From Odiellus spinosus (lineage: Eukaryota > Arthropoda > Arachnida > Opiliones > Phalangiidae), in assembly GCA_963920705.1 (NCBI GenBank), contig OY987228.1, forward strand, positions 14,367,187-14,431,186: a stretch of 64,000 nucleotides of DNA, read 5' to 3'. This document shows positions 21,236 through 32,004 of this stretch, in pieces. Within the stretch, counting starts at the first letter, position 1, and each line of letters begins with the position of its first letter. A program made the position numbers and the translations under genes. Under the pieces are notes generated by a model, which had not been told where the DNA came from, did no database searches, and saw nothing but the letters and a program-made list of their open reading frames with translations.

Positions 21236-22003
21236 GAAGGAAACATCATCTCTCGTAGGAAACATCGTCTCTCGTAGGAAACATCGTCTCTCGTAGGAAA
21301 CATCGTCTCTCGTAGGAAACATCGTCTCTCGTAGGAAACATCATCTCTCGTAGGAAACATCATCTCTCGTAGGAAACATCGCCTCTCGTAGCAAACATCG
21401 TCTCTCGTAGGAAACATCATCTCTCGTAGGAAACATCATCTCTCGTAGGAAACATCATCTCTCGTAGGAAACATCATCTCTCGTAGGAAACATCATCTCT
21501 CGTAGGAAACATCGCCTCTCGTAGGAAACATCGCCTCTCGTAGGAAACATCGCCTCTCGTAGGAAACATCGCCTCTCGTAGGAAACATCGCCTCTCGTAG
21601 GAAACATCGCCTCTCGTAGGAAACATCATCTCTCGTAGGAAACATCGTCTCTCGTAGGAAACATCATCTCTCGTAGGAAACATCGTCTCTCGTAGGAAAC
21701 ATCGTCTCTCGTAGGAAACATCGTCTCCCGTAGGAAACATCATCTCCCGTAGGAAACATCATCTCCCGTAGGAAACATCATCTCCCGTAGGAAACATCAT
21801 CTCCCGTAGGAAACATCATCTCTCGTAGGAAACATCATCTCCCGTAGGAAACATCATCTCCCGTAGGAAACATCATCTCCCGTAGGAAACATCATCTCCC
21901 GTAGGAAACATCATCTCCCGTAGGAAACACCATCTCTCGTAGGAAACATCGTCTCGTAGAAAATATCATCTCTAGCAGGAAACATCATCTCTCGTAGAAA
22001 TGA
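21236..22003. repeat. 19-bp minisatellite, right foldback arm
   Basis: About 40 units, the reverse complement of the left array. Variant types occur in broadly the same order from the outer to the inner end, but with different copy numbers. Confidence 0.95.
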
Positions 22004-22081
22004 ACATCTGCCCGTGCTAAAGACAACAACCTCTCCCATAAGCAACATCTCATTGAAATAATTTTGACCGAAACGGCGTTC

Positions 22082-22084
22082 CAT
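22082..22084 (-). pseudogene. Detached start codon of the split cysteine-rich gene
   Basis: The ATG directly abuts the right end of the foldback element. The 60-80 bp beyond it look like the gene's leader. Its frame matches the signal-peptide codons at 17137-17191. See the entry at 16897-17191. Confidence 0.65.
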
Positions 22085-22176
22085 AGTTTTCGCTTTCCTT
22101 GTTTCGTGTCTCAATAGCTTAGAGACTGATTTTCAAATGAATTTAATAACTAACCTTGTTTTTCTGAAAGCTGTAA

Positions 22177-22461
22177 CAAGGAGGATCAGAGAAGGAGAGG
22201 AAATGTGGGGCTGCGTTGAGTTAGAGAGAGAGAGAAGAGCCAACCTCCCACTCGGGTGGAAAGGGGGGATAGGAAATTCTCGAGGTAAACTGTTGTCACG
22301 TGGTCGCTAGCTAGCGCGTCTCATAAAGGATTCGTTTTACCCACGCGACAACATTTTACCACGAAACGTCTCTACCCCCGTTCTCCCAGAGTGGGAGTTT
22401 AGACCGACGCAGTAGGAACCGCGCCGTCCCCACATTTCCTCTCCTTCTCTGATCCTCCTTG
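22177..22461. mobile_element. MITE of 285 bp with long terminal inverted repeats
   Basis: Ends are CAAGGAGGATCAGAGAAGG and its complement, with inverted similarity continuing through most of the element. GCTGTAA flanks both sides (22170-22176, 22462-22468), a 7-bp direct repeat, or 8 bp with one mismatch. This suggests hAT or P type. No coding sequence. Confidence 0.8.
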
Positions 22462-22752
22462 GCTGTAAGCACTTGTTCATTCTTTCGTTCAAGTTTACAA
22501 TCTAGCCACACTTGAGGCGGGCTATTACCTAATGTTAAACCTTATAGAAAGTAAAAGTAGTTTCCCTTAATTTCTCATGAACAGGAATATATTGCCATCA
22601 TTCGAGACAGATTTCGTAATAGTTGGGGAATTTCTAGGAAAATATTGCATAACGAATTAACGACCAAATTTTTCTTTGTAGCTACATTTAAATCTCTTTA
22701 AATTATAGAAGCAATTTATTTACTTATTTGAAGTTATTTACATAATTTAGTT

Positions 22753-23092
22753 TCAAGGTCGTACTAATTGGTCAATGCCCAGGCATTCTGGCTCGCATAA
22801 TTTGGTACAACATTTTTCACATTTAGCGCAACCCTTCTCCGGGGTACATTTTGGTGTGAAGTTGCTGGGAAATGGTAGGCACGAGTCTGATGGTGCCGGG
22901 CATTGGTATCCTTTCATTAAAAAAAATAGGGTTGTCTATTTTGGCTGATGACAATTTTGAACATAAAAATAATAGCTCACTTGAGTAACACCCTGTATTA
23001 CTGACGTAACCAGCTCCAATAATATAGAAAAAGGATAATATTACAATTAAAGTACATTTGTTTTGAATCGAAATATCACTAAATAACTTCAT
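22753..23092 (-). CDS. Small secreted cysteine-rich protein (C-like, divergent)
   Basis: Exons 22981-23092 and 22753-22910, phase-1 intron (GTGAGC donor, GAAAG acceptor); predicted 89 aa. The N-terminus has a hydrophobic signal segment at about residues 13-28 and one cysteine before the intron. Exon 2 has nine cysteines, including C-x-KC-x2-CC-x3-C-x3-C. A WAP-like tail is recognisable, but the spacing before CC is shorter. TATA-like sequence lies about 50 bp upstream, and a partial kB-like GGGAAAAAGG near 23213-23222. Function unknown. Confidence 0.7.
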
Positions 23093-24587
23093 TATATAAT
23101 ATTGAAAATAATATTGAATTTCGAAGCAATATATATTTTATTATAAAACGCTGTACTTAAGCTAAAGCAACTTTTAGAGAATGATTCGTTCGCTAATAAC
23201 GAAATGTAAAACCTTTTTCCCAGGTTTACGAACTCGATGACGTTAGTTTCGAACTGGAAAAACCCAGCTGCAATATAGAAGGAATTTTTATACAGTCAAG
23301 CGAAAAATCACGAAAATAAAAATTAGTAATATATTCTTCCGTCCCTCCCTGTTTTGGCGCTGAAAAAAGGTTTTCATGGAGATTCGATTGGATTTCCATG
23401 GGGTTATTTAGTCCTAGTAAATTGAGTTTTCAACACGTACCAATGAAGAAATATTTCTGTCTATTTTTTATTATGTATAAGCAGAAATAGATAAATGGGA
23501 AACGGAGAACTTGCCTGTGGCGTTAGAGGAATAGCTCGTTGATAATTTCGGTTCATCTATTTCTGGTATAAGTTTAAGACTGCATATCAAGGACCTTTCA
23601 CGCGAGCCAATTTTCCTTGGTTGTTCCAGTTTCCCCAATTAATCAAAAATAATCAATTTCATCTTTCAATTTCTACGAACAGTCAATCATTATGGGTTTG
23701 GAGTGACGTCAGATCTTTCGTCATGGAATGATATTTAGATTTGAAGGTTAATTTCAGGCTCTTTCAGAAATACTGTCCATCTTTTAAGTCCTTCTCAATA
23801 GTTTTAAATTATCAGTCACTATATATCAGCCTAATCGTCAATCGAAAAAAATGGCTACCAGATTACGTGGATAATTTTTCACTACCCAGATTGACCTGGA
23901 AATAATCCCTAACACGGGGTATACGTCATAAAGTGTCCTTAATCGGTGAAATTCTCGAAGTTGGCGCGATAAGTTGCTCAGAAATTAGGTCAGCAACCCA
24001 ATTTTTCTGGGACGAATTTAATTTCAACAACTTGACCATCTAGTTGAGGCAACTCGAGTTGTCTCAACTTCTTGAACGTAAAAAACATTTCGCTAATGTG
24101 AAAAGCCCTTTATTTTGTAGTTGTACCAATTCCTTTTGAATAGAAGTATATCTCTCAATATCAGATAGGGGTTTCTGGAGGCCCTGCGTCGAGGAGCAAC
24201 AGCTATGTTCGTGCAGCTAATGACATGTGTTATACATACTCGTGTTCAAATGAAGTGGCCACAGACTATTTCTTCCATATGAAATTTATCGTAGTGTATC
24301 AATAAGCCTATAATGCCAACTTCTGTTGACTACAAATATAGGTAGTGAAGCTTACGAACACAATTTAGATTTCATCATTTTTCCGAACGTTGAACTTATT
24401 ACATTATATTTCAACCATTTATTTTGAACGTAAATTTAAATATACAAAGCGAAATTTCATTTTGCATTGTAAATTCGGTTTACAATCTTGTCAAACTGAG
24501 TCGAAGGTCGAGACCGGTTATTTTCCTGGCCTGAAATATATTTTACTGTGACGAATGTTCTTAATTTTTGAATATGGATAGTAAGAT
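23093..24587. other. Intergenic stretch, no gene seen
   Basis: AT-rich unique sequence upstream of the 22753-23092 gene. I found no exon pair, terminal repeats or tandem repeats. Confidence 0.5.
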
Positions 24588-24900
24588 TTACTTTGGATCA
24601 ATAGGCCTTGTCGGGATACATCTGAGACATTTCTTGCCTTCGCAAGGTTTAGGACAGCATTTGTGCTTGTACAATGTTGAGCAATCTCTATCATCCTGGC
24701 ATTGATCTGGAGCTTGAACACAATCGGCTATTAGAGTGTCATTGGACTTCGGACATTCGCAATCTAATTCAATGAAGAATCGTTAATATGTAATTTACCT
24801 GTTAAGTCCTTTGTATCTTACCGTACGATGCCCCCTTTGTTATGACTAAGGAGTTCATTAACCCAATGCACGCATACACGTAATAGAGCGATTTATACAT
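24588..24900 (-). CDS. Small secreted cysteine-rich protein with WAP-like core (C type)
   Basis: Exons 24822-24900 and 24588-24763, phase-1 intron (GTAAGA donor, AATTAG acceptor); predicted 84 aa. Signal peptide in exon 1. The mature part begins Asp-Cys-Glu-Cys-Pro and contains CQDDRDC...KCCPKPCEGKKC. This is the best WAP-like signature in the cluster: an acidic pair before the Cys, then Lys-Cys-Cys-x3-Cys-x4-Cys. Ten cysteines in all. The promoter carries two facing kB-like sites (25016-25040). A frameshifted paralogue lies at 33170-33486. Likely a secreted protease inhibitor or antimicrobial; not demonstrable here. Confidence 0.8.
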
Positions 24901-24964
24901 CTTCTATTATAGTTGATAGAAAAACATTCTGAATTGTTTTTAAAACTTACTCCAGAAACCCACC

Positions 24965-25045
24965 TGTTGTAATTGTCCTGTCACCCGAGATTTATTTTAC
25001 ATATAGGCAATAACTGGGATTTTCCCTTAGTGGGAAAACCAGCTC
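24965..25045 (-). promoter_or_regulatory. Promoter with paired Rel/NF-kB-like sites
   Basis: Gene-sense order: GGTTTTCCC (25032-25040), GGGAAAATCCC (25016-25026, a perfect kB palindrome), then the TATA-like TATATGTAAAAT (about 25000) and a conserved CTCGGGTGACAG block where transcription would start. The same arrangement is seen near 33600-33676, 5390-5489 and 29430-29502. Confidence 0.55.
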
Positions 25046-26215
25046 GAAGTACATAACCCCTACTGCGCATGTACGTTAGAATATGAAAGAGGCTTGATAA
25101 AAAATGATTGGAAACATTTTTATTTTATATTAAATTATTAATTATCAAAACTTATCATAATTCACGAATACCAAATCGTTTTAATATTAAGTATGACATC
25201 ACTGATAAAGTTCGAAAATGTTCTAGTTTTAATTCTGTCGACCCTTATTAAATATCAATCTGTATGTCACATACGAGGTGACGTAATTCAGGCAGCAAGA
25301 AATAGACGTAGGGAATTGGTGTAGGACAATAGTGTTTGGTATTTTGGCGGGGTTACCGTACGTAGGTCAATGTTGAGGATCGTACGGGGCGAGCTTGTAG
25401 TCGGGGTCGGGGTCGGGGTCGAGGACAGGGACAGAAAAGCCCCGAAAAATAACTAATAATCAAAAATTTTAAATCCATTACACGAAATTTATTGACCATA
25501 GTGATTAAATTAAAATATTAAATTAAATTACGAGGCTGCTACTTCATGGTTTAGAAAACCTTTTATTTTTTAAACGTTTTCCGAGAGCTTTTGGACCAAC
25601 TATAGTCCTTTTTCAAGACTTTTAAGGGGTTTTAAATCATTTCTTCAAGAAGAAAAAGAAATATTTAAATTGTTTCAAAACGGAAAAATAATTTTTATAT
25701 TTTTTAAAACATGGGGTTGTTTAAACAATAGTTGTATAAGATGTTTTATTAATATTATCAAGAACTCATTTATGAACATGGGAACCAATCTGTATTTTAA
25801 ATGCATCCACACATCTTGATATTGATTCGTGGAAGTCAAAATCCCAATGCAATAAAATTATGAACTTTTGGCGTTAAACTAAAAGCCTAGCTCAGGAGAA
25901 ATATGAAACGCCTGCGAGTACGCTGTACTACTTCAGAGAAAAAAAAAAGTAGACAAATTTTCTCTACAAAGTTTTCAGGGATGGTACCAGAAGCTTAGCT
26001 GAATCGCATTATTCTTAGGTGCGTAAATAAGGTCTTGATATATTTGAATCATTGCGTTGTAACATTACTGTAAGAAACTGCGTAATCAGTTTAGGTTAGA
26101 GCTAAATACCAAGAAATTGCTAATAATTCCTTAAGGCTTAAATGTGTGTTTAAAATGAAAACATATTACGCAAACAATTCATCTGTTAGATTTATTTCAA
26201 ATATATAAACATATT
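25041..26215. other. Intergenic stretch with a short GGGGTC repeat
   Basis: Unique AT-rich sequence. GGGGTC repeats about four times at 25398-25421. No exon recognised. Confidence 0.5.
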
Positions 26216-26503
26216 TTAAGAACATATACCTGATGTGGAGCTAAAGCACTTAGATGTACAACATTTTGTACAACAAGTTTGCCCATATGGGCAAGGTTTT
26301 GCAAGAAAACATATCGGATTTATTTCTGCTATCAAACATTCGCAGGTTCGTTGTGGGCATTTGCAGTTTTCAACTGAAATTATCTTAAATTAATTATCGA
26401 AAAATCTTACCATTTCAATGGTATCATTTAATTGAATTAAATTACCTCGAATAATGAAAGTAACGGATATAATTAATAAGACGGCAAATCCTTTACGAAG
26501 CAT
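26216..26503 (-). CDS. Small secreted cysteine-rich protein (B type)
   Basis: Exons 26446-26503 and 26216-26373, phase-1 intron (GTAATT donor, TTTCAG acceptor); predicted 71 aa. Signal peptide in exon 1 (MLRKGF start, hydrophobic core). Exon 2 has twelve cysteines beginning Glu-Asn-Cys-Lys-Cys-Pro and including CPYGQ-x-CC-x2-CC-x3-C. Closest to the genes at 10126 and 34173 and to the pseudogene at 32005. No clear kB site upstream. Confidence 0.78.
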
Positions 26504-26867
26504 TTTCTTTCTCAAATTCGCGGTAAACTTAAAACTATTGTTACGTTGTACAAGATGTAAGTTACTTGAAAACTGTCTTGTGTAGTGTAGCGATGCTATT
26601 AACTCTGATTAGTGATCGTCATCTGTTACTAGCTTATTAAAAAGTAGGTGTTCCCAATGAGATATACCCCGAGAAAGATGACGTCAAATTGCGCAAGCGT
26701 TGTGTGATAAACGTCACTGTACATTTTACTTCCAACGCTAAGCTGGAAATTTTGTAAAGATAGATGTACGCTGAAGTAGTTAGAGGAGTTACATGCGCTT
26801 GGAACTCACGCAAAATTAAATATTTCAAACGTTCCAAGCGAAACGAGAAATCGCACGAAACATTTAA

Positions 26868-28674
26868 AGGGAAAGGCAACCCAACTTTAAAAGTACTTCC
26901 ATTGGAAAGAGCATGCTTAAAAACCTACAAATCATAACCAGTGTTGCCAATGTTTGAGAGTCGAAAATCCCACAGTCTCTTACTAAATTTCCCCGCCCAA
27001 CCCTCACCCTCTTTTAACTCCGCCCCCTCCCAAAACTCAACGGAAAACATATCAAATGTTTTGTGGTTTAAAATTTTCACAGCGAAATTACGAAAAAAGA
27101 AAAAAAAAAATCAAGAAAGGCAATATGATTTTGCGTATCTCCCTAGCTTCAAAGCTTGACCTCGCTACCCAATATGAATTTAAACTTTCGTTACTTATTT
27201 TATTTCTTGGAAACGAGGCATAACAGGTGCTACCCCAGAACAACAAATAGAGCTAAGGAATAAAAACTAGAAAAATAGGCATGTGTTTGCTTTTACACAC
27301 TGAAAACTAAATCCATCGCCATGTAATATCATCAGTCTAAGTCTCTAGGAGAAAGAAAGAGTCCCCTAGACTTTGGTAGTGGTGTCAAGTGACTATAGGT
27401 AAACCTATTTATTCCCTAAGGCCTAAACCACCCCCCTGATGTGCTGGGCCTTTCGCCGGGTTTGTACAATTAAAGAATTTAAAGAAAGTATTGCTGGTGA
27501 AATCCCGTAGTGATAATATAATAAACATTTGAAAACCCTCCCCGATCCTCGTTCATGTCCACCTGATATTTGGTAGCACGCGCGAAGGAAGGCTCCCTAT
27601 ATCTCTGAGTAAATTAATGCTTAAAACTAACGGATATCGTAGCTTTGAACACGCTGCAAATTATGGTGAACTTGTTAAAAATATTTGGTTACTGGGAATG
27701 GGAAAAACATGGAAAATATAAATATTCTCAGAAAAATCTATTTTTTTTTTCTAGGCTCTGGCTAAAGAGTCAAGCTTGATTATATTTTTGGTAAGAAAGG
27801 GGTCGTTAAATCCCGTCAGAGTAGAAAATCCCACAAAATCGGCCAATTTGGTTGAAAAATCCCTTTATCCCACACAGCCCAAAAATCGTCCAAAAATCCC
27901 ACAATGTGGGATTTATCCCACACATTGGCAACACTGATCAAAACACATTATAGTGATTTAAGTCTTGGTTAATTTATAAATATCATTTTAAAACCGAAAT
28001 TTACGTTCCTAGAAGAACGCCATATTTGCTTCCCGGCATTTCGAGTTTTAAAAATAAGGATCCGCTTCAATGATTGGCCTTTAAGTGACCCAATAAAGAT
28101 TCGCTAAACGAAGGCCATTCGAGTCGGCTGCAGTCGGATCGTCTGTTCGTAACTTCGTAAGAAGACCCGTAATTTTGTGATTGTGATTTCTAACTTTCTA
28201 CGAAAACATGCCTAATTGCGTAATTAATGAATGCAGTTTAGTTCTTACCTTCTAATTCTTCAAATCAACTTAAGACTCGGTTAATACCTAGTACTGACTA
28301 CTACTAGCTCAGCTGGCCGACCGATCTTCGGGTTAGTGTTCGCGCGCGGGATCCTTCGGAAGTAGCCTATGTTTCGGCCCGGCATATCTTATTTGACTCT
28401 AAAGAAATTGAGCGCGCTTATACCCACATCTATTTTCAGCTAGATTCAAGTGACTTTAGGTGAGAAATAAACCAATCGGCGAAGCCGATCCTCGGCAGGC
28501 ATCGAAAGGGTATGAAAAAACTAAAATGGCGTTCACTAGAGATCACTTTTTGCTTATAATAAACGCAAATATCTTAATATCTACAAACTATTAAATTTTT
28601 TGCGATATGATATTAGTCGTTTTAATATACGCTCTATAATTTAAGACACACTTTTTTTATCCCGGTCTGTACCT
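26868..28674. mobile_element. TTAA-flanked MITE, family 1, copy 2 (with nested insertion)
   Basis: Reverse orientation relative to 6579-7359. TTAA at 26864-26867 and 28675-28678. The partner block at about 4920 has a single TTAA and no insertion. About 801 bp once the nested hAT-like element (26939-27936) and its duplication are discounted. Ends AGGGAAAGG and TGTACCT. Confidence 0.85.
26939..27936. mobile_element. Nested non-autonomous hAT-like element, 998 bp
   Basis: Ends CAGTGTTGCCAATGT and ACATTGGCAACACTG are inverted. ATCATAAC (26931-26938) and ATCAAAAC (27937-27944) form an 8-bp target duplication with one mismatch. The other family-1 copies show the uninterrupted sequence. The CAGTG terminus and 8-bp duplication are typical of hAT. 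No transposase. Confidence 0.85.
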
Positions 28675-29183
28675 TTAAAGCTGGATGCAAACTGACCGAA
28701 AATGTCACGGATGCGCATGCCCAAAACGAGCCAGGGAAGTCCCGTTCATGAGACAACTTAAAAACTAAACGATTTGCATATTTTCCTGAGATCGCGCGCG
28801 ACTTTTATAAGCAACACATACTATGTTTCCAGGCCCTTAGCCAGAAATTTTTAATGAGTTGGCATTGCACATTAAAAACTACTCCTAAACGTTTTATTTT
28901 TCTGTGTGGCTTGCTATAAAGAGGGTCAACTGGTTGCATTTAGAGACCAAATCACTTTTTATAAGGGGGGAGGGCAGAATTTATTTTTGAGGGTGGCATT
29001 GCTATTGCCTTAACGTTTCACGGCATTCTTGACTTTTGGTGTTAAACCCACACGAATTTAAGTTCCCGTAAGAGTTTCAAGCGTACGAGATCTAAAGCTT
29101 TAATGCACACTGATCAGTTTCCGTGCGTTTCACGGCCACGTACCCTTATTGCTAAACTTACTCTTAAAGACCACCTGTTTTAA

Positions 29184-29447
29184 TAGATAAATATAAGTCA
29201 TTTTTCGTAAGTTGAGCGTCAACGTCTCCTGTGACGTTTCTTGTGCAGAAGCACGGCGCCCGCAGTCAGAATGACAAAATTCTAAAGATCTCTAGTTTTA
29301 CTCTCAGGCTTAACGCCTGCTTTCTCCGCGCCTGCGCTGTTTTTACATCCGGAACTCTAGGGGATGAGTGACGTCTACAGTGACGCGGCCGCTAAACTAA
29401 CAAGTTGATCAAGCCGAACTGAGCTTTTTATATATTTATTTATTAAA
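29184..29447. mobile_element. Insertion of about 260 bp in block B, family unknown
   Basis: The sequence around 5433 in block A is continuous, whereas block B has about 260 extra bases. They are relatively GC-rich (GCGCCTGCGC, GACGCGGCCGC) and end in an AT-rich tail. A SINE-like retroposon is possible, but I could not identify A/B boxes or a target duplication with confidence. Confidence 0.5.
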
Positions 29448-29505
29448 CTGTCATCCGAGGTTTTTCATATATGCAATTGGGTTTTCCCTTTAGGGAAAAA
29501 CCATA
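29448..29505 (-). promoter_or_regulatory. Orphan promoter with paired kB-like sites, block B
   Basis: Duplicate of 5433-5490: GGGTTTTCCC at 29479-29488 and GGGAAAAACC at 29493-29502, with TATA-like CATATATG beside them. As in block A, no signal-peptide exon follows on the minus strand. Confidence 0.5.
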
Positions 29506-29638
29506 TTAGTAAAGTAGATAAACTACATTAGCAAGAGGCGTGGAATAATTTTATTCTATATCAAAGTCTGATTACAATTAACGAATACATCGTAAAGATT
29601 TTATATTAGGTACGACGAAATTTGAAAAGGCTTGCGTT

Positions 29639-30258
29639 TTAATTCGGTCTACACACTTGTTTGGTGCATCGAATTGTACATGTTGGATACATACAACACG
29701 CTTGTCCCTGTGGGCATGGTTTGTATGAATAACTCTTTGGGTCACATTCAGGATCCGTCGAAACTCTGGCGCACCGGGTACTTGGTATCGGACATTCTAG
29801 AGGACACGAACCTATATAAAAAAAATTATCTTTTAATTGTTTTTATTTTGAATTAATTTAAGTCTTGCACATTTATGTAGTTAAAAAGAAAACAAGCCCC
29901 ATAAAAAATCGTTCGCGACTATAGCTGAATATTGTCTTCTGCTTATACATAATCTAGCGAGCCATTGGTCCAAATAGAAGACTTAGTCATATACCTGATC
30001 TTTACTATGAAACGTAAATGAAAGGACAGATTATTTAAGCAGCTGACTTTGAACACGGAAGGGAAGAATACGTTAAATATTGTCAGCATTAGATGAAATA
30101 TGAATCGGTTTTCAATGCACAATGTTAAGCTTTATAAGGAACAAATAAAAAGTTCTTATGGAAATGGTTAAATTAGTTTATAACTTACTTGGGTATATTC
30201 CCGCATTAGCTAGGACTAGCGTCAAATAAAACGCGAAACAGAGTAAAATTCTAGACAT
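29639..30258 (-). CDS. Small secreted cysteine-rich protein (A type, copy 2)
   Basis: Exons 30189-30258 and 29639-29811, phase-1 intron (GTAAGT donor, ATATAG acceptor); predicted 80 aa. Duplicate of the gene at 5626-6283, with one codon deleted in the signal peptide. Several mature-region codons are changed (for example Arg to Gln in the CPxGQ segment). All ten cysteines are kept and the frame is intact, suggesting that both copies are constrained. Confidence 0.75.
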
Positions 30259-30563
30259 GTTGGCACTGCAGTTTCTCTTGTAGTTTCAGGTCTTGGACTA
30301 AAACCACGAATTTATATTGATTGTGTTTAACAAGATTTTTAGTTACGGGAAACTAGTTTTGAGTCACTATCGCGTTCATGCTCGCGTTTCATGTTGGCTT
30401 TGATGCATATTTACCAACTAGATTTGGTTTATCTCTTTACAATAGATTTTATTTTTAAAACCCTGCATGAAAACTAGTTTTTTAGATCCAAATCGGTCGC
30501 GGCATTAATTAAGCTCGCACCTACCACTTAAACTCCAAAAACTTTACACAAAAAGCTACTTAA

Positions 30564-30963
30564 AGGGAGGATGCAACCTAACAACAAGTGATTTTTTTGT
30601 TTAAATAGGCCTAATCCACTGTTTAAAAAATTTACAAACAAATATTAAACCAGAAATAAATTTTAAACTTACCCGAAAAATAGGCTTAGCGGGATTCATG
30701 GAGATCCTGACTTCCTCGCATGTAAGGTCTGGCGACCAATCGAACGCGATTGTAGGTCTCGCGCAAACGACGGGCCTTGACTCATTGGCTGCTAGACCTT
30801 ACACGGAGGCAATTCAGGATCTCCATGAATCGCATTAAGCCTATTTTGGTGGTAAGTTTTAAATTTATTTCTAGTTTAATATTTGTTTTGTAAAGTGGAT
30901 TAGGCCTATTTAAACGGTAAGGAATCGATAAAAAATCACTTGTTATTAGGTTGCATTCTCCCT
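30564..30963. mobile_element. TTAA-flanked MITE, family 2, full copy
   Basis: 400 bp with TTAA at 30560-30563 and 30964-30967; block A has a single TTAA at about 7409. Ends AGGGAGGATGCAACC and GGTTGCATTCTCCCT. Inverted similarity runs inward as far as a central GGATTCATGGAGATCCTGA motif, so the whole element can fold on itself. Non-coding. Confidence 0.85.
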
Positions 30964-31509
30964 TTAAGTGTAGAAATTTTTAAAAAATAACTTGGGTTGC
31001 GGTTTTTATAAAGAATTTAACTTTAGCCTCAAAGTCATGTTGCGTAACTACCGTGGCCTCACAAACCATCTTGTTTTTATTTTTTTTAAACCAGTTGCAT
31101 AAACTGAGAACATTAAGCCACGTGTTAGTGAAGCGAATTTGATTAAACAGGTTTAATTGTACTATAACAGATTACCAAGAATCTGGTAATTCTTCCTTAA
31201 ATGGAGAATGAAGTGATCGTCTATAGATTAATTTTAATTCAATTTTGTCTTATAAAATTACAACAAATATTAGACTAGAAATAAATTTTTAGGTAGGTTT
31301 AGCAAGGATCCATGGAGTTATCAGTTTTCGGCCAACGAACTAAAGTTTGCGCCTCAGTTTAAAACGTTTTACTGTCGTAATAAAGAAATTAAACTTGCTT
31401 TCCGAGTAAGTTAAAAATTTAGTTTTAGCATAATATTGTTGTAAATTTGATAACTATTGTATCATGGCAGGATTATTTTAACTAGATACATTTGGTCGAA
31501 AATAACTAA

Positions 31510-31882
31510 AGGGAGAATGCAACCAAATAAGTATTTTTTATTGATTCCTTAATCGTTTAAATAGGTCTATGAAAATTGCAAACCAATATTAAACTAGAAA
31601 TAAATTAAAAACTAACCCGTAAAATAGGCTTAGCTGGATTCATGGAGATCCTGAATTTTTTCACGTTAATTTGTTAGCGACCAATCGAATGTTATTTGGT
31701 AGATGTCGCCTTGACGACGGGCCTTTACCCATTGGTCCTATCAATGCGAAGAAATTCAGGGTCTCCATGAATCCAGCTAAGTGTATTTTTCCGGCTAAGT
31801 TTTAAATTGATTTCTAGTTTAATATTTGTTTGTAAATTTGTTTTCAGTGGATAAAAAATAACACTCGCTGTTAGGTTGCATT
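31510..31882. mobile_element. TTAA-type MITE, family 2, right end truncated
   Basis: Begins AGGGAGAATGCAACC and carries the same palindromic interior (CTTAGCTGGATTCATGGAG and complement). It stops at GGTTGCAT without the final CTCCCTTTAA. The block A counterpart (8530-8573) shares the left end, so the insertion predates the duplication. Confidence 0.8.
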
Positions 31883-32004
31883 GAAATTTCCGTTGTTTTC
31901 ATTAAACCATCGGATTTATGGATGTAATATTGAAAATTAAAACAAAAGCTAAGGTAACAATCCATTGGTTATGTTTATTTCAAATATTTAAAAAATTCAA
32001 GATT

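Larger units (their letters stand above)
17192..22081. mobile_element. Foldback-type element, 4.9 kb, with minisatellite arms
   Basis: Two long inverted arms (17192-18703 and 20692-22081) start with GAACGCCGTTTCGGTCAA and its complement. Each carries a non-repeated outer part, a 19-bp minisatellite of about 40 units and a unique inner part of about 600 bp. The central 2 kb holds smaller inverted repeats and no transposase ORF. Long inverted arms of short tandem repeats are the hallmark of Drosophila-type Foldback (FB) elements. No target duplication is visible: the flanks are CAAAA and CATAG. A palindromic duplication is therefore an alternative origin. Confidence 0.8.

Noticed and set aside
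24518..24721. 67-codon ORF on the minus strand
   Set aside because: It overlaps exon 2 of the 24588-24900 gene in another frame and shows no cysteine pattern.
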